From Cristatella mucedo (lineage: Eukaryota; Bryozoa; Phylactolaemata; Cristatellidae): DNA of 64,000 nt. The notes under the pieces are model-generated. The model worked only from the letters and a program-made list of their open reading frames with translations, was not told the origin of the DNA and searched no databases. The translations under genes and the position numbers were made by a program. The DNA lies in the NCBI GenBank assembly GCA_009760855.2, contig WPIO01000145.1, positions 333,001 through 397,000 of the forward strand, written 5' to 3'. Of the stretch, positions 12,298 through 37,570 are shown in pieces (the first letter of the stretch is position 1; every line of letters begins with the position of its first letter).

Positions 12298-14703
12298 GTA
12301 AGTATTGCATAGAACAGATGTTTACGTAAATGCCCGTATCTCCAAGTGATTTTCGTTAGAGCTCTCTACACTTTCTTCCACCCCAACCTCCTCTGCCTCG
12401 AGTGAATGCTTGCTTGAGCATGTGAGGCTTGACTGCGGAAGTGCGAACAACGATTGTAACTCAATGGTGGAAGCACGGTGCATTACTACTCGTGCCCTCG
12501 AAGAGAAGCATATGAGGACGTCACGTGCCTACGAGAGTCTCTCCAAAATTGGCTCGAAAGTAAGGCAACCGCTTGAGCTTGATCAACGATGGTGCATGAA
12601 TGGCCTTCTTAGTTGTTGATTATGCCAAAAACGCTATTCCGTATATGCAATCGCATTGCTTTAATGATTACTTGGCTACTAAAGAAAACGCATGCAACTT
12701 GGGTCGAGCTACAAACGCAACCAAGAACGATAAACAACAGGAGAATATGAAGGCCAAGGTGACTAGAAGGTAAGTTTCACATGTTGGCGATTTCTAATCC
12801 ATGCACTGTGAAATACGCATTTCTCAGTGCTTGAAATTTATTTGAGCTTTTTATTGAGCTGTCATAAGTTTGGTTTCGTGCTTTTTGCTTCAGTCAGCAA
12901 AAAGGTCAGGTGGGCTGGGCTGAGAGATCAAGGGGAGTAGAGAGGTCAGCAGAGAGGTCAAGGGGCAGGGTAGGCGGCTTTCTAGCCTGCAAAGAGGCAG
13001 CTCTCACTGATCGTTTAATCGCGGGCATGTTACTTTAGCATGGTTTTAAATAGGGCGCCTATAACCACTGCGGGTAAAAGTTTAGCCGGTAATATCCGCA
13101 GGAAGCCGTTAGTTAAGTTAAAGCCAACAATAGATTTAATCCGATAGCGAAACCCACTTAAGTGTTAAAATTACCTGGAGATATAAGCGACCACACTGGG
13201 GGACGGACGACAAGAATTGTCGAGTAGGATTGACTAATATGCTACATTAACTAGAATTCTAGAATGGAAGGCAAGCGCAAGAATGTCATCAGCCAATGGC
13301 TCCGTGCGAATGAATGAGACGAATAAACCTGAGAATTGCCACCTAGAGTTAGGTCCAAGAGAATAACAACCGCGTCAGAGTTATAAGGTTTAAACTAGAG
13401 ATTGAATAAAATTTTACCTGTACAAGTTTCGGGGTGCAGCTCGATTGCTTAATTGAAAGACTATCTGTCGATAAGCACGAGACGGAAACTACGGCGAGGA
13501 AACTGGAAGCCTAGCTTACGCTGTGCACTTGTGCTCCTGTTTTTACTCTGTCCGCATCTTGTATCTTGTTGTGCTGTAGAGGTCCACCTTCAGTGTCTGG
13601 TTCATCGATAGTGATCGCAGGCAGAAGGTAGGACGGCAGCTATACCTAGATTCCGGGGATTCGTTTAGCTTAAAATGGTAGGATTGCTTCGCCCAGCTCG
13701 CGCACACCATTCCCGCATTCAAAGTCTTCCGGCAGAGAACCGGCGGACAGACACATGCTTTACAAGTCTAGTCGGGCCGCCCAGGCCATGCGATGCCATC
13801 ATTCGTCTCTCCGATAACACCCATAGGGACAGCTCAGAAAAGCCAATCGTCCACTGTTTTCCCCATCTAGGACTCAGTGTAGAACATGTCACAGCAGTCG
13901 CCGAACGGCAGAGGCTACTGCCACTACCCAGCTTTATCCATTTTGATCTAAACGATCATCTTGCGACAGAAGCCTCGAAACCTCCAATGGGATATTGATC
14001 CGGACTCCGAACTGTAGATTTTCAAGACGCTTCCCCGGTCTAGCACTCAGTCTTGCACTCATGCTGGCACAGTCCGGTTAAGCCGAGGCCTGCTATGACC
14101 CACCACACAAATCGGTTGAACTGGTTCTTACACTAAAAGTGTCGACTGTCAAAGCCGAACGTGCGCTCAGCTTGTCAACGAATTAGCAGGACAAGCCTGC
14201 GAACGAAGATGGGTGCGGCCTACCTCACAGATGGGTGCGGCCTACCTCAAAGATGCCAAAGATTTGCAAGCAAAACTCATCGGATGATCTCTAGAGTACG
14301 GCTAACCCCAGGGCTCGATGCTTAGTTCACTTCTTTTCAGAGTTGTCAGAATGACTTGCCCTTACTTTAAAATCCTGGCTAAGCCACTGACTTCAACAAC
14401 TCTTTGTCCCAACTCGTATGAATAGCACGTTCGATATCGTTATTCGCAGTGTGACGCTTCATTATATATTTGCTTCAAAGGAAACGCGATCAAATGGAAA
14501 GTGCTAGCATGCTCGGGGAGAAGAAGAGCAGGAGTTAGATGAAAGAGCGAGAGAAGGAAGGAGACGTAAAGAGAAAAAAGAGAACAAGAGTGTGTCAGTC
14601 ATGGAGTGAGTGGAGAGAATTTGAGACAGCAAGCGGGAGAGATGTGGAGAGAGCGATCAACAGAGAAGTACAGAGAGTGCGTTGGAGCGTAAGGCCGAAA
14701 GAA

Positions 14704-14705
<2 letters not shown>
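12298..14705. other. Region after CCP exon 7; no gene recognised
   Basis: Further exons of the CCP gene are expected somewhere to the right, but no CCP, EGF or membrane-spanning exon could be identified. Open frames of about 70-107 codons (12410-12619, 13675-13998) show no family features. Confidence 0.4.
14208..14251. repeat. 22-bp tandem duplication
   Basis: Two adjacent units beginning GATGGGTGCGGCCTACCTCA differ at one base. Confidence 0.85.
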
Positions 14706-14759
<54 letters not shown>

Positions 14760-14926
14760 ATCGAGCGAGAGAGCAAGAGAGGGAGAATGAGCATGAGAGA
14801 CTGAGACTGAATAAACAAGAGAGTGACGGGGAGAGAGCACGGAGGAGAGTGACTAATGAGGAGAGAGAATATGTGGGTGAGCAAGCAGCAGAGGAGCAGC
14901 AGCCGCGCGCGCACGCGCGCGCGCGT
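14706..14926. repeat. (GA)n microsatellite and alternating (GC)n tract
   Basis: A GA run (14706-14758) sits in a wider purine-rich region and ends in an alternating CG/CA tract (14904-14926). Open frames across it are low-complexity artefacts. Confidence 0.9.
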
Positions 14927-16703
14927 GGTTTCACTTTTAAGAGCAGAAAAGAGGGAGCGGCAGCGGCCACGCTTTGCGCCACGGTTTGCATTTGTGCAGC
15001 GAGGAGGTCGAGATCGATGAGACTTCGTTTTGGAGTCCCCGTCAGGTAACTTCTGGAAATATGTGCCCTCTCTTAAACAGATAGAATGAGTACAATAGGA
15101 AATTGGCTAATTAAGTAATAGTTAATAGGTAATGGGTATTAATTAGAGTTAATAGGTATCTCTCAGAAATAGGTATCCTCGGAAGCTTGGCCGTAATCAA
15201 TGTTTAGAGATAACAGCTAAGCTGGTGGTGACTCAGGCGAAATGTCTCGCTCTGCATCTGCCTTAGCTTGATGAATCGTTTACGGAGTGTGCTGCAGGCA
15301 ACTGGTAGAACAATTTCCTAACTGGTAAATGTTGCCATGGTTATGTGTTTCATATAGCACATGGTGGACAAAACACATTTATTTTCTAAATTCCGTCATT
15401 GATAGACGTTTTGCATCGATAGTTTATGGGTTTAAGAACCATCAACTGCTAAAGGCATTCGGATTGTCGCTAAATTGTCGCGTGTCACCTGTCTTAATGC
15501 AGAGGCTGCGATGCATTCGACAGTCTAGATGGTGTGAGGAGCACTTACAGACGACGAACGTCACGAGCAGGTCGCCTGAAAATGGAGGCTCTAGCGGCCA
15601 GAGGAGCCGGTGAAGCTGCACAATCTTCAGACGGTTGTTACTTGAAGTATGCGCAATATGCATGCTGTTGCCTGGTTCTTGTTAGTGCATCTATTGGTAG
15701 ACTGACACGCTGACAAGTAAACCGCCACCTGTGGTACTACTTTGAAGGCGGAGCTGCAGCGGTCGTCGGACAAGTGATTGGCATGTGTGGACACGTTGAC
15801 AAAGCAGCCAGCAGGCGAAATTCGTGCGGTGCGGAAATAAAACTGAAGCAGTCGGGAGTGAATGTGGCCACCGAAAACAAGAGCTTCCCTGAAGTCCCAT
15901 CCGTGCTTTTGCTGGTGGAACTTGGGTGCTGCTGGCATCCGGCGATCGCTATCCCGCTCAGGGTAGCGGATGATGCATTGTACTGAAGGGAATTCCAGCT
16001 GTTGTGCTGCCGAGTACCAGTTTTGGAGTGCTGACCAAGACCAAGTACCAGTCAAACAACGCAAGAAAACATGAGCTATGGGCTGTTGGGCATTGCGGAT
16101 TTCTCGCCTGGGAAAATCTTCCCTTACGGCCGCCATCTTCATGCAGTATCTTTGCAGGCTGCCATTGCATGCGTTGGTAGCTTAGTTGACGACGTAGTTG
16201 ATGGTGCATGTCTAAGAAAGCAGGCAATTTTGAATTGAGTAAGTCGCTGAGATCTTTATAAATGTTTTAATATTCTTACTGTTTGTTTGTTTCGAACGTG
16301 ACTTTCAGATTTGTGAAAACACTGCTGTATTGTCAATATTGTTTCAATTTAATAAATACGTGCAATATTTTCTAAAACTTGGTTTTATGAATTGAAGAAA
16401 ATCACTGATTCTACCAAAATAATGCAGTGTCTTAAACGGAATATCAGACGATCTTTGAATGCTACAACTCTTCATTAAGCCTTAGAAATCTATCAAACGC
16501 ATAGCAGACAGCAGCGATTAGGATTAGTCACCATCGTCATTGTTTCAAGATTTCGGCTCTTTAGCGAAGACTCCGTTTGGCCACATTCACTAATAAGTTA
16601 ATAGGCTTGTAATTCTGCCTACGTGTAATGCTTACGAAAATATTTAAATTTCAGAGGGAGCAATGAAAATTCTCTTAATATCAATTCGATTACTATAATT
16701 CTA
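14927..16703. other. No gene recognised
   Basis: A 171-codon open frame on the minus strand (16142-15627) has no recognised motif, and one frame of that size is expected by chance in a window of this length. Confidence 0.4.
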
Positions 16704-17420
16704 GCCGAGCTCCAGGGGTCAGAGGCTAATTTCCGCCACGCCCCGGCACGCTCAGGCCACGCCGCCGCTAGCCGTGCTGCTGAGCTAGGGTAAGACGACC
16801 AGCCTCCAGGTTAAAGCTCTTTGCAATATCGCATGCGCCAACAACAGTGGAATTAGACAGGTCTAATTGGCGGGTCTTGCACAAGATAAACTACAGGGGC
16901 GCGAGACGACGAAGCAAGCACGAACAAACGTGTCAGTTGCTCAGTCGACTTCCGCAGTCTCGCCGTTGTACCGAGTCCGTTCCAACAGTACGAGCGTATG
17001 CCGTCAAAGATTCAGCTAGCTGAATAACTGCTTGGATAGTCGGGGTCGACGTCTTCCACAGTCGAGAGCTTCCGCCCAAAGACGCCTGCTCACGGGGGGG
17101 GGGAGGAGCCACGAACACGCTACACGCGAAACGCGGAATATACAAGTCGCAACAACGAGCGTGCTATCCAGCTCCGCTCGGGCCGTGGGCACTCGTTGTT
17201 GCCATGCGTGCGTGGCCGCGTCGCCGGAGCACGCCTGCGCCCATCCAGCTGCATAACTGGGCGAGGCCGGTATCATCCAACACCACGACTTATTTGGCTA
17301 ACTTCCCTTACCCAAGAGCCCCGGTGACCTCTCGTCACCGCATATCCGGCCATACCCCATGCCTAGCTGGTGACCCTTAACACATTGCAGCCGTCCCATC
17401 CCAGCCAACCGAACCTAGCC
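16704..17420. repeat. Dispersed repeat D, copy 1
   Basis: Matches 63534-64000 in the same orientation. Shared stretches include GGTCAGAGGCTAATT, GCATGCGCCAACAACA, ACGAACAAACGTGT and CAGTACGAGCGTA, followed by a G-run and an ACACGCTACACG stretch. It could be an LTR or the untranslated part of a larger element; no coding sequence was recognised. Confidence 0.6.
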
Positions 17421-18776
17421 TGCGTACATAATCACCATTACTAGGTATTTTATGCTGTGCAAGCATTCAAATTAAATTGACGCTGAAATTGTATAGCTTG
17501 AAACTTGAGCATGCACCTGCCGATTAATAAAACTTGATTCATTTATCAAAGGGTACTTAATCTCGTGCCCTGCATCGGACGCTGCCCACACTTCTCTGCA
17601 GCTATTTAGCTATTTATCTACTCACTCGTCCTCTTCCGCTCCGCTAGCCACTGGCCCATGGAGTCCCGGGAAAAACTTTAAAGATTCAAGTATAATGTTA
17701 GAGATATTCTTTGTCTATGTTATTTTTCCTATACATTGATCCGGATTAGTGTCCTGCTAGAGGTAACGGTTCTATAATAAAAAACGTTGCATCTTAATTA
17801 TCAAAGTTCTTCTAGTAGAAGCTACAGGACAGCGAATCGATAGCTGCACTTTAAGGACTCTTTGGATAGGCTTATTTGTCTCTATGTTTCGTTCAATTTT
17901 ATTTCTGTCACTTGCATCTAAGACAAAGCCTAGATTGAGGTTACCTTAACTGTATTATGTTTAGAAACCATAACGATGTATTAAAAAACTAACATTTTAT
18001 ACTAGGAAAGTATTATCTGCGGCGTTGGTTCTGCTAAGTATTCATTTTATAATGGGACTGGGACCAGTAGACTAGTCGGCATGACCTGGCTCCTGCTCAA
18101 TCAGTCGCCCAGTGACGTCACGGCAGTCTATCTCTCGTGCTCCGCTCTGGCTGCGCCTTGAGCACGACTTTGATCAGGCGAGTACAGTGCTTTTAGGTAA
18201 GGTGCGGACAATCGTAAAGCCTTGAGTCTTGTGTAAATTTATATATATTATAGCCCATGATTCTCAGCTCCAGAGGTATGCCCTTAAAGCCCGTTTTGGA
18301 TGCGTGTTTTTACTGTATTCATAGCCACTGTCGTCCTTACAACAAGAGCAACCTAATCAATAAATTCTCTCACTCTGTCATCAGAGTCCTTAAATGCTCC
18401 AATAATTATAGTTCGCAAATCGTATGCATAGCCGAGATGTTCTTCCTAATCAGATCCTATGTCCTTTGTTTGTCGAATCTTACTCTATAGAAGCGTCGTA
18501 TCTCCTACTGACGGCGTATCAATTTCTCTACTGATTTTATTGCATTGCTGACTCATGTTTAATATTTCCTAGTTCTTATTGAGCCTTTTTATAATAAAAT
18601 GCACTTCAATATATGTAGATGCCCATACGATTTTTGTGGCAGGCTCCTTAAGCTGCTCCTGGTGCAAATGACTTAATTTTTCCGTTACTTCAAAAATGAA
18701 GATTGTAGATTTGCTGAGCTGCCTTTAATGCCGCACACTGTCACCTACTGGATTAGTGATGCAGCAATAAAATGAT
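17421..18776. other. No gene recognised
   Basis: AT-rich intergenic sequence. A consensus cAMP-response-element palindrome lies at 18113-18120, but no gene start can be tied to it. Confidence 0.4.
18113..18120. promoter_or_regulatory. CRE-like palindrome
   Basis: TGACGTCA is the full CREB/ATF consensus. A single site has weak meaning, and the flanking sequence is only mildly CpG-rich. Confidence 0.25.
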
Positions 18777-19021
18777 AGAGACGTCCTGGCTCGCAATTCA
18801 GCAACTGAAAGCTGTAAAAGCCTACTGTCTCTTTCAAAGAAAATACCCCATCCATCCACCTACTCTGGTGTAATCGCATGAACAAAAGTGCCGAGTTTTT
18901 TCATGCGATTATTTTGCTTCTGCGAAGCACCAGAGTAAGTGGATGGGTGGAGTATTTTCTCTGAAAGAGACCGTAGACTTTTACAGCTTTCAATTGCAGA
19001 CTTGCGAGCCAGGACGTCTCT
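18777..19021. mobile_element. Foldback / MITE-like long inverted repeat
   Basis: Left arm 18777 to about 18870 and right arm about 18928 to 19021 are close reverse complements of roughly 94 bases (AGAGACGTCCTGGCTCGCAA at the outer end, CCATCCACCTACTCTGGTG near the inner end). A second inner stem pairs TAATCGCATGAA with TTCATGCGATTA. The whole can fold into one long hairpin. No transposase or clear target duplication was seen. Confidence 0.75.
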
Positions 19022-19061
19022 GAGCGTGTATGCGTTCATACGTGGGAGTACGTGCGTTTTT

Positions 19062-19114
19062 GACTGTGTGTGTGCGTGTGTATATGTGTGCGTACATGAG
19101 TGTGTGCATGTGTG
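19062..19114. repeat. GT-rich imperfect microsatellite
   Basis: Interrupted GT repeat next to the foldback. Confidence 0.8.
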
Positions 19115-19981
19115 TGTTTAGTTTCTGAATTGCTGGCAGAAGCTAGCCGCAATTAATTGAATTCGGATGACCTTTCTGGACCATTCCAGCCACTCAAGAG
19201 AGCTCTGCCAAGGCAAAGTGGATGCTCACACAAATCAGAACAATTAGCATTCCTGGGCACGTCGGCCGAAAAGAAGTGAGCTGCAGGGATATCCGAGCAT
19301 ATGTTTGAACAGCTTGCTACACTGTTGACATTTTGGTCTCCTTGTTGATGCAGAGCTTTCAGACTCGCTTGCTGCAGGCAAACACTCACGATCGGAGAGA
19401 GGCTAGGGAAGGCGGAACCAATCACCGTGCAGCGAGCGTCAAGCCGACAGTAACTCAGGCAGTCTGGCTATGCAGCTGAACCATCGCCGATGCCGAAGGA
19501 TCTCGATACGCTGGCGATATTTGTCGCTCGGCGACTTCAGCTCTCCAATGACCGAGGTAACTGAGGGACAGCTGCCACTGTGCCGCCGGTCGCCATGAAA
19601 GTCTGGCCGAGCGATAAGCGACCAATGTCAGGGCAGCTAGTTGGTGTCGGCCTTTGATTTGTGAGCCTAAATGGTGTTGCGCATTTGGTTGGCCGTACTG
19701 TAATCTTCACACGGGATTACCGAATAATAATAATGGCATGACATTTCTATAAACACTTAAGAAAACTAAATATACTTTTAGGCCTAAAAGTATCGATATC
19801 GGGACTCAATCGGAAGCTCAATCGGACGTCGGTGCGGCCTAAATCTGAGATCTCAGCAACTATTACCCCTTAGCCTGTATGAAAGCAGTGGAGTTTGTGG
19901 ATGTAAAATATTCCCGAAATTTCTATAAGTTCAAGCTGAGGTCAAACTACGTCCGTCGCTATGAGAGCCCTTACCCCCTTC

Positions 19982-20280
19982 CCTCTCTCTCTCTCTCTCT
20001 CTACCTGAAACCTTGCAGTGTTTCAGAGTGTTTCCAAGCGGAGCGCGAAAGCGGCAGCGCGGAGCTAGCCGACGCCGCGCTGCTGCTGCTGCCTCCTCGA
20101 AGCTCGCATGAATCCTTGCAGGACCTGCCTGCCACCCGAATGCCACCAGGCTTCCAGCACGCGGCGCGGCGTGCCCGGCGGCTCGGAGGGCGGATGTGGA
20201 GAGAGCTCCTCCTCCTCCTGCGCTGCGGCGGCGCCGTTCATAGCACGTCGCTCGTAGCACGCTACCTCGGCGCTTAGGCT
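19982..20280. other. Short (CT)n run and GC-rich block
   Basis: A CT run (19982-20002) is followed by about 250 bases rich in GC and CpG. Both strands are open here, as expected from composition; no product was recognised. Confidence 0.4.
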
Positions 20281-20827
20281 TGGATTCTCAAAGTGGTAGC
20301 TAGCAACTTTTTCTTTAAAACAAACTCTAGCAGGCTTCCGGTGGGAGCACCATTGCGAGCACCAGCTTTTCGCTGAAAGAGACGGACGCCGTTTATTTAT
20401 GCCTACAGCTGACTGACGTCAACAGCTTCCGTCCGAGTGGTTTGCCCGCAGAGCGGGCGAAGACTCTTGGCCTGATTCTAGAGATGTCCTTCGGGCTTAC
20501 GTCTGGTTACTTTCTACTCAAATTCAATATCCGGCTACTGTCGTGATCGAAATCATAGCAGATTGCTGAATGGATTAAAATATTTGATTTTATTCTATAA
20601 ATCGGCAAATAAAAAAGTGATGTACATACTGTAAAGTATCCCTGATAATATCTCCAAGATGAGAGAGAATTTGGTAAAACCGAGTCACTTCTGCAGACCA
20701 GTATTCGGTCTTCAGATTGAGAGCACGGGATTTCTGTGTAAAATGGCTGCCTTTGCTTTTTTTGCCGCCGTGCACGTAAAAAGACGCACGCGTTCAAGCC
20801 GGAGTCAGTGCCGGAGTCAGCGAAAGT

Positions 20828-20889
20828 CAGCTCGAGGTGCGCAGCTCCTGCTGCGTGGCTGCGCAGCGGGAGCTGCGCACCTCGAGCTG
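20828..20889. repeat. GC-rich hairpin, 28-bp arms
   Basis: Left arm 20828-20855 and right arm 20862-20889 are reverse complements with one mismatch around a 6-nt loop. The outer end is CAGCTCGAGGTGCGCAGCTC. Confidence 0.85.
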
Positions 20890-21444
20890 GACGGCATGCA
20901 CTAACAAAAGCGTCTGCTGCGATTGGTCGGCCCGAACAAGGTCAAGATAGCACCACGTGAACAAATTCCTGCGTCGGCCAAGCTAAAAATAGAGATCGAA
21001 CATATTAATTTGCATCTACTGAAAATAGCATCCAATGCCGATTTGCATTGCCCGTGGTGTGCTACATGGTAATGCAATAAAAATTACAAATTTTCGATTC
21101 GTTGCTCACGTGAAGTGACGAAGTAACACTACGAAAGTAACGTACGAAGCATCTCAGTGGCGAACGCAGCGAACAGTCCTGTTGCAGGAATTTTGCGAGT
21201 GATTGCACTCATTTTTAAAATTTTGGTGCATTTTCGCGGAACCTTTGTGAAATTAATTAATGATAAGAGTCACGCCATCGTCCCTGCGCATCGGACGGTG
21301 CGAATCTTCGAGTTTGACTCGCTTTTGACTGCGCTCAAACAAACTTACCTCTCGTCATCACCGCTGTGATCGCCACAATAATTTCTTTACAAACTGCGGC
21401 TTTGGTACACTTGAATCTTTACCCCCTCAAATATCGTTTGAATC

Positions 21445-21916
21445 ATGAAAAAGTTTGCCATCGTCTTGATGCTGCGACTAGCGACTGGCTACTACCCACC
21501 TGCCATGCTGCAGCAATACTAGGACATTCTTGTGACGCTTAACGTGTGCTTGGAATACTCCGACAAGCCACAACGCGGACTACAAAGTCACCGCGGTGTT
21601 CTCGCTACCGGATAGAGCAGTTAGACATGACTGCTGCCAGATTCCATTGGAGCATCATAATTGAGAGTGCAGCACCTTTACTGACGCTTTGTCCAACGCG
21701 ATCACTTGCAAGAATCAAGTTTTCAAATGCGGTGCGCGTAGACGTGAGCAGCATATCGGCGCGTACTGTGCCCAGCTCACGACTACGACCTCTGATGGTC
21801 GGAAGGAAGATAGCCGCAAGGAATGTCTGCAGGACAGGAAGCGGCAGAACTCGGCGGTGGCGGCGGGAGCGACGTTGGCCGATGTGCAGTCCTTTTGCAA
21901 TGCCGTGCAAAGCTAG
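21445..21916 (+). pseudogene. Possible broken secreted-protein gene
   Basis: A frame starting MKKFAIVLMLRLATG looks like a signal peptide but meets a stop after 25 codons. The same frame continues for a while, and another frame then carries a Cys-containing stretch (CKNQVFKCG, GAYCAQL, KECLQD, SFCNAV) to a stop at 21916, interrupted by one stop near its beginning. Read together this resembles a small secreted Cys protein with at least two disruptions. It may instead be chance, or exons of an unrecognised gene. No family was identified. Confidence 0.2.
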
Positions 21917-22084
21917 CGCACTGCCTAAATTCGTAAATGCTACATCGGCCAGATCGTGCCAGTTGCGAATGATTGTAAGCGGTTCCTGAGCTCTAAATTT
22001 AAAAATCTACGTCTTAGACCTTGCCAATTGTGAAAGGCCATCAGAAGCCATGGCAAGGGGTATGAACTTCAAAACTTCCCTCGG

Positions 22085-22470
22085 TCTCGTAGAAATCCTT
22101 TGGAGACCGTGCATTTAGTTCGTATGCTCCCAAAGCCTGGAACTCCCTCCCGACTTGTGTCAGAACATCCCCTGACTTGACCACATTTAAAAAGAACTTT
22201 AAAACACCTATTTAGGACAGCATTTAGTGGGTCCCTGTGATTCGTCCTTCATGTGCTTATGCGTGTTGACACTGTGCATGCTGCCACTAACCACATATGC
22301 ATGCCGACACTGTGCATGTCACCCCTAACCATGTTATTCATGTTTATCAAGCATGATATCACTCACCATTCAATCGCGCTTCCCTTTGCAGGAAATTTAA
22401 AGAGCCTAGAAAGAGATTGAGTTCTCTTGAGGACTCTTTATCAAGTGCATTATAATTATTATTATTTAGG
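22085..22470 (+). mobile_element. LINE-B 3' end
   Basis: The forward strand reads AWNSLPTCVRTSPDL and TTFKKNFKT, typical of the C-terminal end of CR1/L2-type LINE ORF2. The shared 3' block (CATGTCACCCCTAACCATGT, AAAGAGATTGAGTTCTCT) follows, then a short ATT-type tail. Confidence 0.75.
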
Positions 22471-23439
22471 ATATCTAGGAATTATTCTCTAGTTCCCTGT
22501 CGTTCTCGGTTCAGTGGTAGTCTAAGTGAAACCGTCGTAGCCGTCTATACAACTTGCCAGCCTCGCTTCCAGCAGCTGGCCTAGCGACTATTACGCGACG
22601 CATCGGTGCTGACTAGTAAGTGTCACGTACACAGTTTTTGTACTAATGACTACGGTCGAGGAGCTGCACGCGCGCCGATATCGCGTAATCTCGTGGACGA
22701 CGCAGTCTCAAGTTAGTGAAAGCTCAATAACCAGAGCGCATAAGCCGATATCGGGCCAGCAGAGTCGTTCGCGACCCGTACATGCCGTCTGGCGATGATT
22801 TGCGATTGCGAGCCCTTGAGCCTCCTCAGTACGGACCCTCAGCGACTCAGTCGGCGTAGAGACGTTGCGCCGCCGGGTCGACCTCCTCACGCCCCCCTCA
22901 CGGCCGCCGCCCGCTCGGCGTCTGCTTCCAGCGAGCTCGCGGCGGTCGTTCGCTCGCTGCTTCGGTCGCTCGCTGCTTCCGCTCGGCCGCACCGCCGAGC
23001 GGATGGCTCCAGCGGATAGCGCCTCGGCGGCGACGGCGGCCGCGCTGCTTTGTGCGCGCTGTGCGCTTTGAGCTCGCATAATTAGACGCAAGCAAAAACC
23101 ATCCATTAGCCGACGGGCGGCGGTTTTCGGTCGAGAGCGCACGTAACCGCGCGCCCTTTTAGTCTCGCCACTTTTTTTCGCACTGCACCAACAATCGATC
23201 GAACGCATGCACCAACAATGCGCCGCGCAGGCGTCTGCCAGCCAAGATCCCGGCGGCGGCGGCGGTGGCGGCGGCACGCGAGCCTCGCACTCCGCCGCGG
23301 CGGCCTCAGCTCACGCACGCCGTCGTCTCCGGCTGCTGCTGCCGACGACGAATGGCGTCCGCGCGCGCCGACGGCGTCACGTCGCATGCTGCGGCGGCGG
23401 CGGCCATGCCGCCCGGTTCACACACTTGAAGACGCTCGC

Positions 23440-36050
<12,611 letters not shown>

Positions 36051-36172
36051 ATTTTATCTTGGCACAGCAAAAATGTTTCACCGTGGCTTCTTTAAAGTTA
36101 GCATTACCCTTCGAAGAGCAAAATATTAAATTGTGGCGTCATTTAAGAATTATATTTTGATGTTTTTGACCA

Positions 36173-36178
36173 AATAAA
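36173..36178 (+). terminator. Poly(A) signal of the CNBD2-like gene
   Basis: AATAAA, 123 bases after the proposed stop codon. Confidence 0.45.
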
Positions 36179-36583
36179 CTTCCATTTTTAGACTGAATGT
36201 CGATCAAAATTTTTTAGACACGCCTTAGAGAGAATGAAGTGCGCCAACGTGTCAGTATAAAATGTTAATCCTAGCAATATAAATAGCTCACATTATTTAG
36301 ACCCTCCTGATCAAAAGCGGTGATTAATTTATAAATATATATACGAATACAGTCTAGTTTTGTAGCTCAACAGAGCTTTGAGACTTTAGGAAAAAGGTCA
36401 AGACAGAGCCTTTTTACGGCACCATCGTTACAAATTGCATAAAAGAAACTTTCCAGTGAGCAGAGAGTGTGCGAAGTATTTGCGGCGACGCATTCCATGA
36501 GGTTCCGCTACGCACTGGTAAAAGACTGAAAAAGAAGACTTTCGCTCAGCGACTGCTCGTGTGGCAAGCGGACCCGAAATAAT

Positions 36584-36719
36584 GTATCAATTATATCAAT
36601 ATATAAATTATATCAATTATATCAATATATAAATTATATCAATTATATCAATATATAAATTATATCAGTTATATCAATATATCAATATATAAATTATATC
36701 AGTTATATCAATTATATCA
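36584..36719. repeat. 26-bp AT-rich minisatellite
   Basis: About five units built on ATATAAATTATATCAATT, with the spacing of ATATAAATT at 26 bases. Confidence 0.9.
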
Positions 36720-37311
36720 TAGAAAAGCTACAAGTAAAGGCATGGAATACTACACGGGCAATTAGTACAGCTATCTAAGGGCCCGTGGCACAGCTGTTCT
36801 TGCTAATGAAGATCCACTGAGCCGCCCAGCTCTGTAGGATTTCTCAAGCGGCTTCGTATTTTCTCTAAAAGCCTGGCGAAAAGCGAATGGTGCAGGTCTG
36901 GCCACCAAGTTACCATTGCGAGAGTGAACTTGGAGCGTTTCAGATAGATCTTATAAGCAGCCATACTACGCAGCTGAGAGCCTTGACCTTTCGGGTGACT
37001 GGACAAGTGTCCGAGGGTAGATGCTGTCAAGACTGCTATATCAAGCGCATTCGATGGCTGTCTAACAGTTTTATCCGCCCTCGTTACAAAGTCATCCATG
37101 CTCGGCGAACGATGCTCAAATAACAGGCACGAACTGTATCAGAATCGAATTTGTAAGCTATAGCTTGAATATTCAAATAACGAGCACCAGTTTTTTCCAG
37201 TCAACGCGCTTCTGAGCCTTAGCCAAATTCTCAATCTAATGGCAGACAAGCAAGCATCAACTTATTTGAAGTAAACGATACTTGTAATTACCTGACGTTA
37301 ACATAGCAGCG

Positions 37312-37446
37312 AAATAATTATAATAATAATAATAATATATAATAATATATAATATATAATATATAATATATAATATATAATATATATATAATATATATAT
37401 AATATATATAATATATAATATATATATATAATTATTATTATTATAG
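37312..37446. repeat. AT-rich palindromic repeat
   Basis: An (ATA)n/(TA)n tract whose ends (AATAATTATAATAATAATAA and its complement near 37430-37445) can pair, giving a possible cruciform. Confidence 0.85.
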
Positions 37447-37570
37447 CAATTAGAAATAATAATATAATTAGCGGCGAAAGGCGACAGCAACGATACGATG
37501 TGTCAGCTGATGTTGTGCATAGTGACATAGTAAATATTAGCTTATTATTTCACTGCCTCGTTTGATAATC

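Noticed and set aside
13675-13998. 107-codon frame considered as a retroelement gag/pol piece
   Set aside because: No zinc knuckle, protease or RT motif could be pointed to.
14595-14991. Ser/Leu-rich minus-strand frames
   Set aside because: Pure translation of the (GA)n tract.
15627-16142. 171-codon minus-strand frame starting MKMAAVREDFP
   Set aside because: No recognised motif, no splice context, and a frame this long is expected about once by chance in 64 kb.
22708-23277. 189-codon minus-strand Arg/Ala/Ser-rich frame
   Set aside because: CpG-island composition opens all frames; the plus strand has the supported exon chain.
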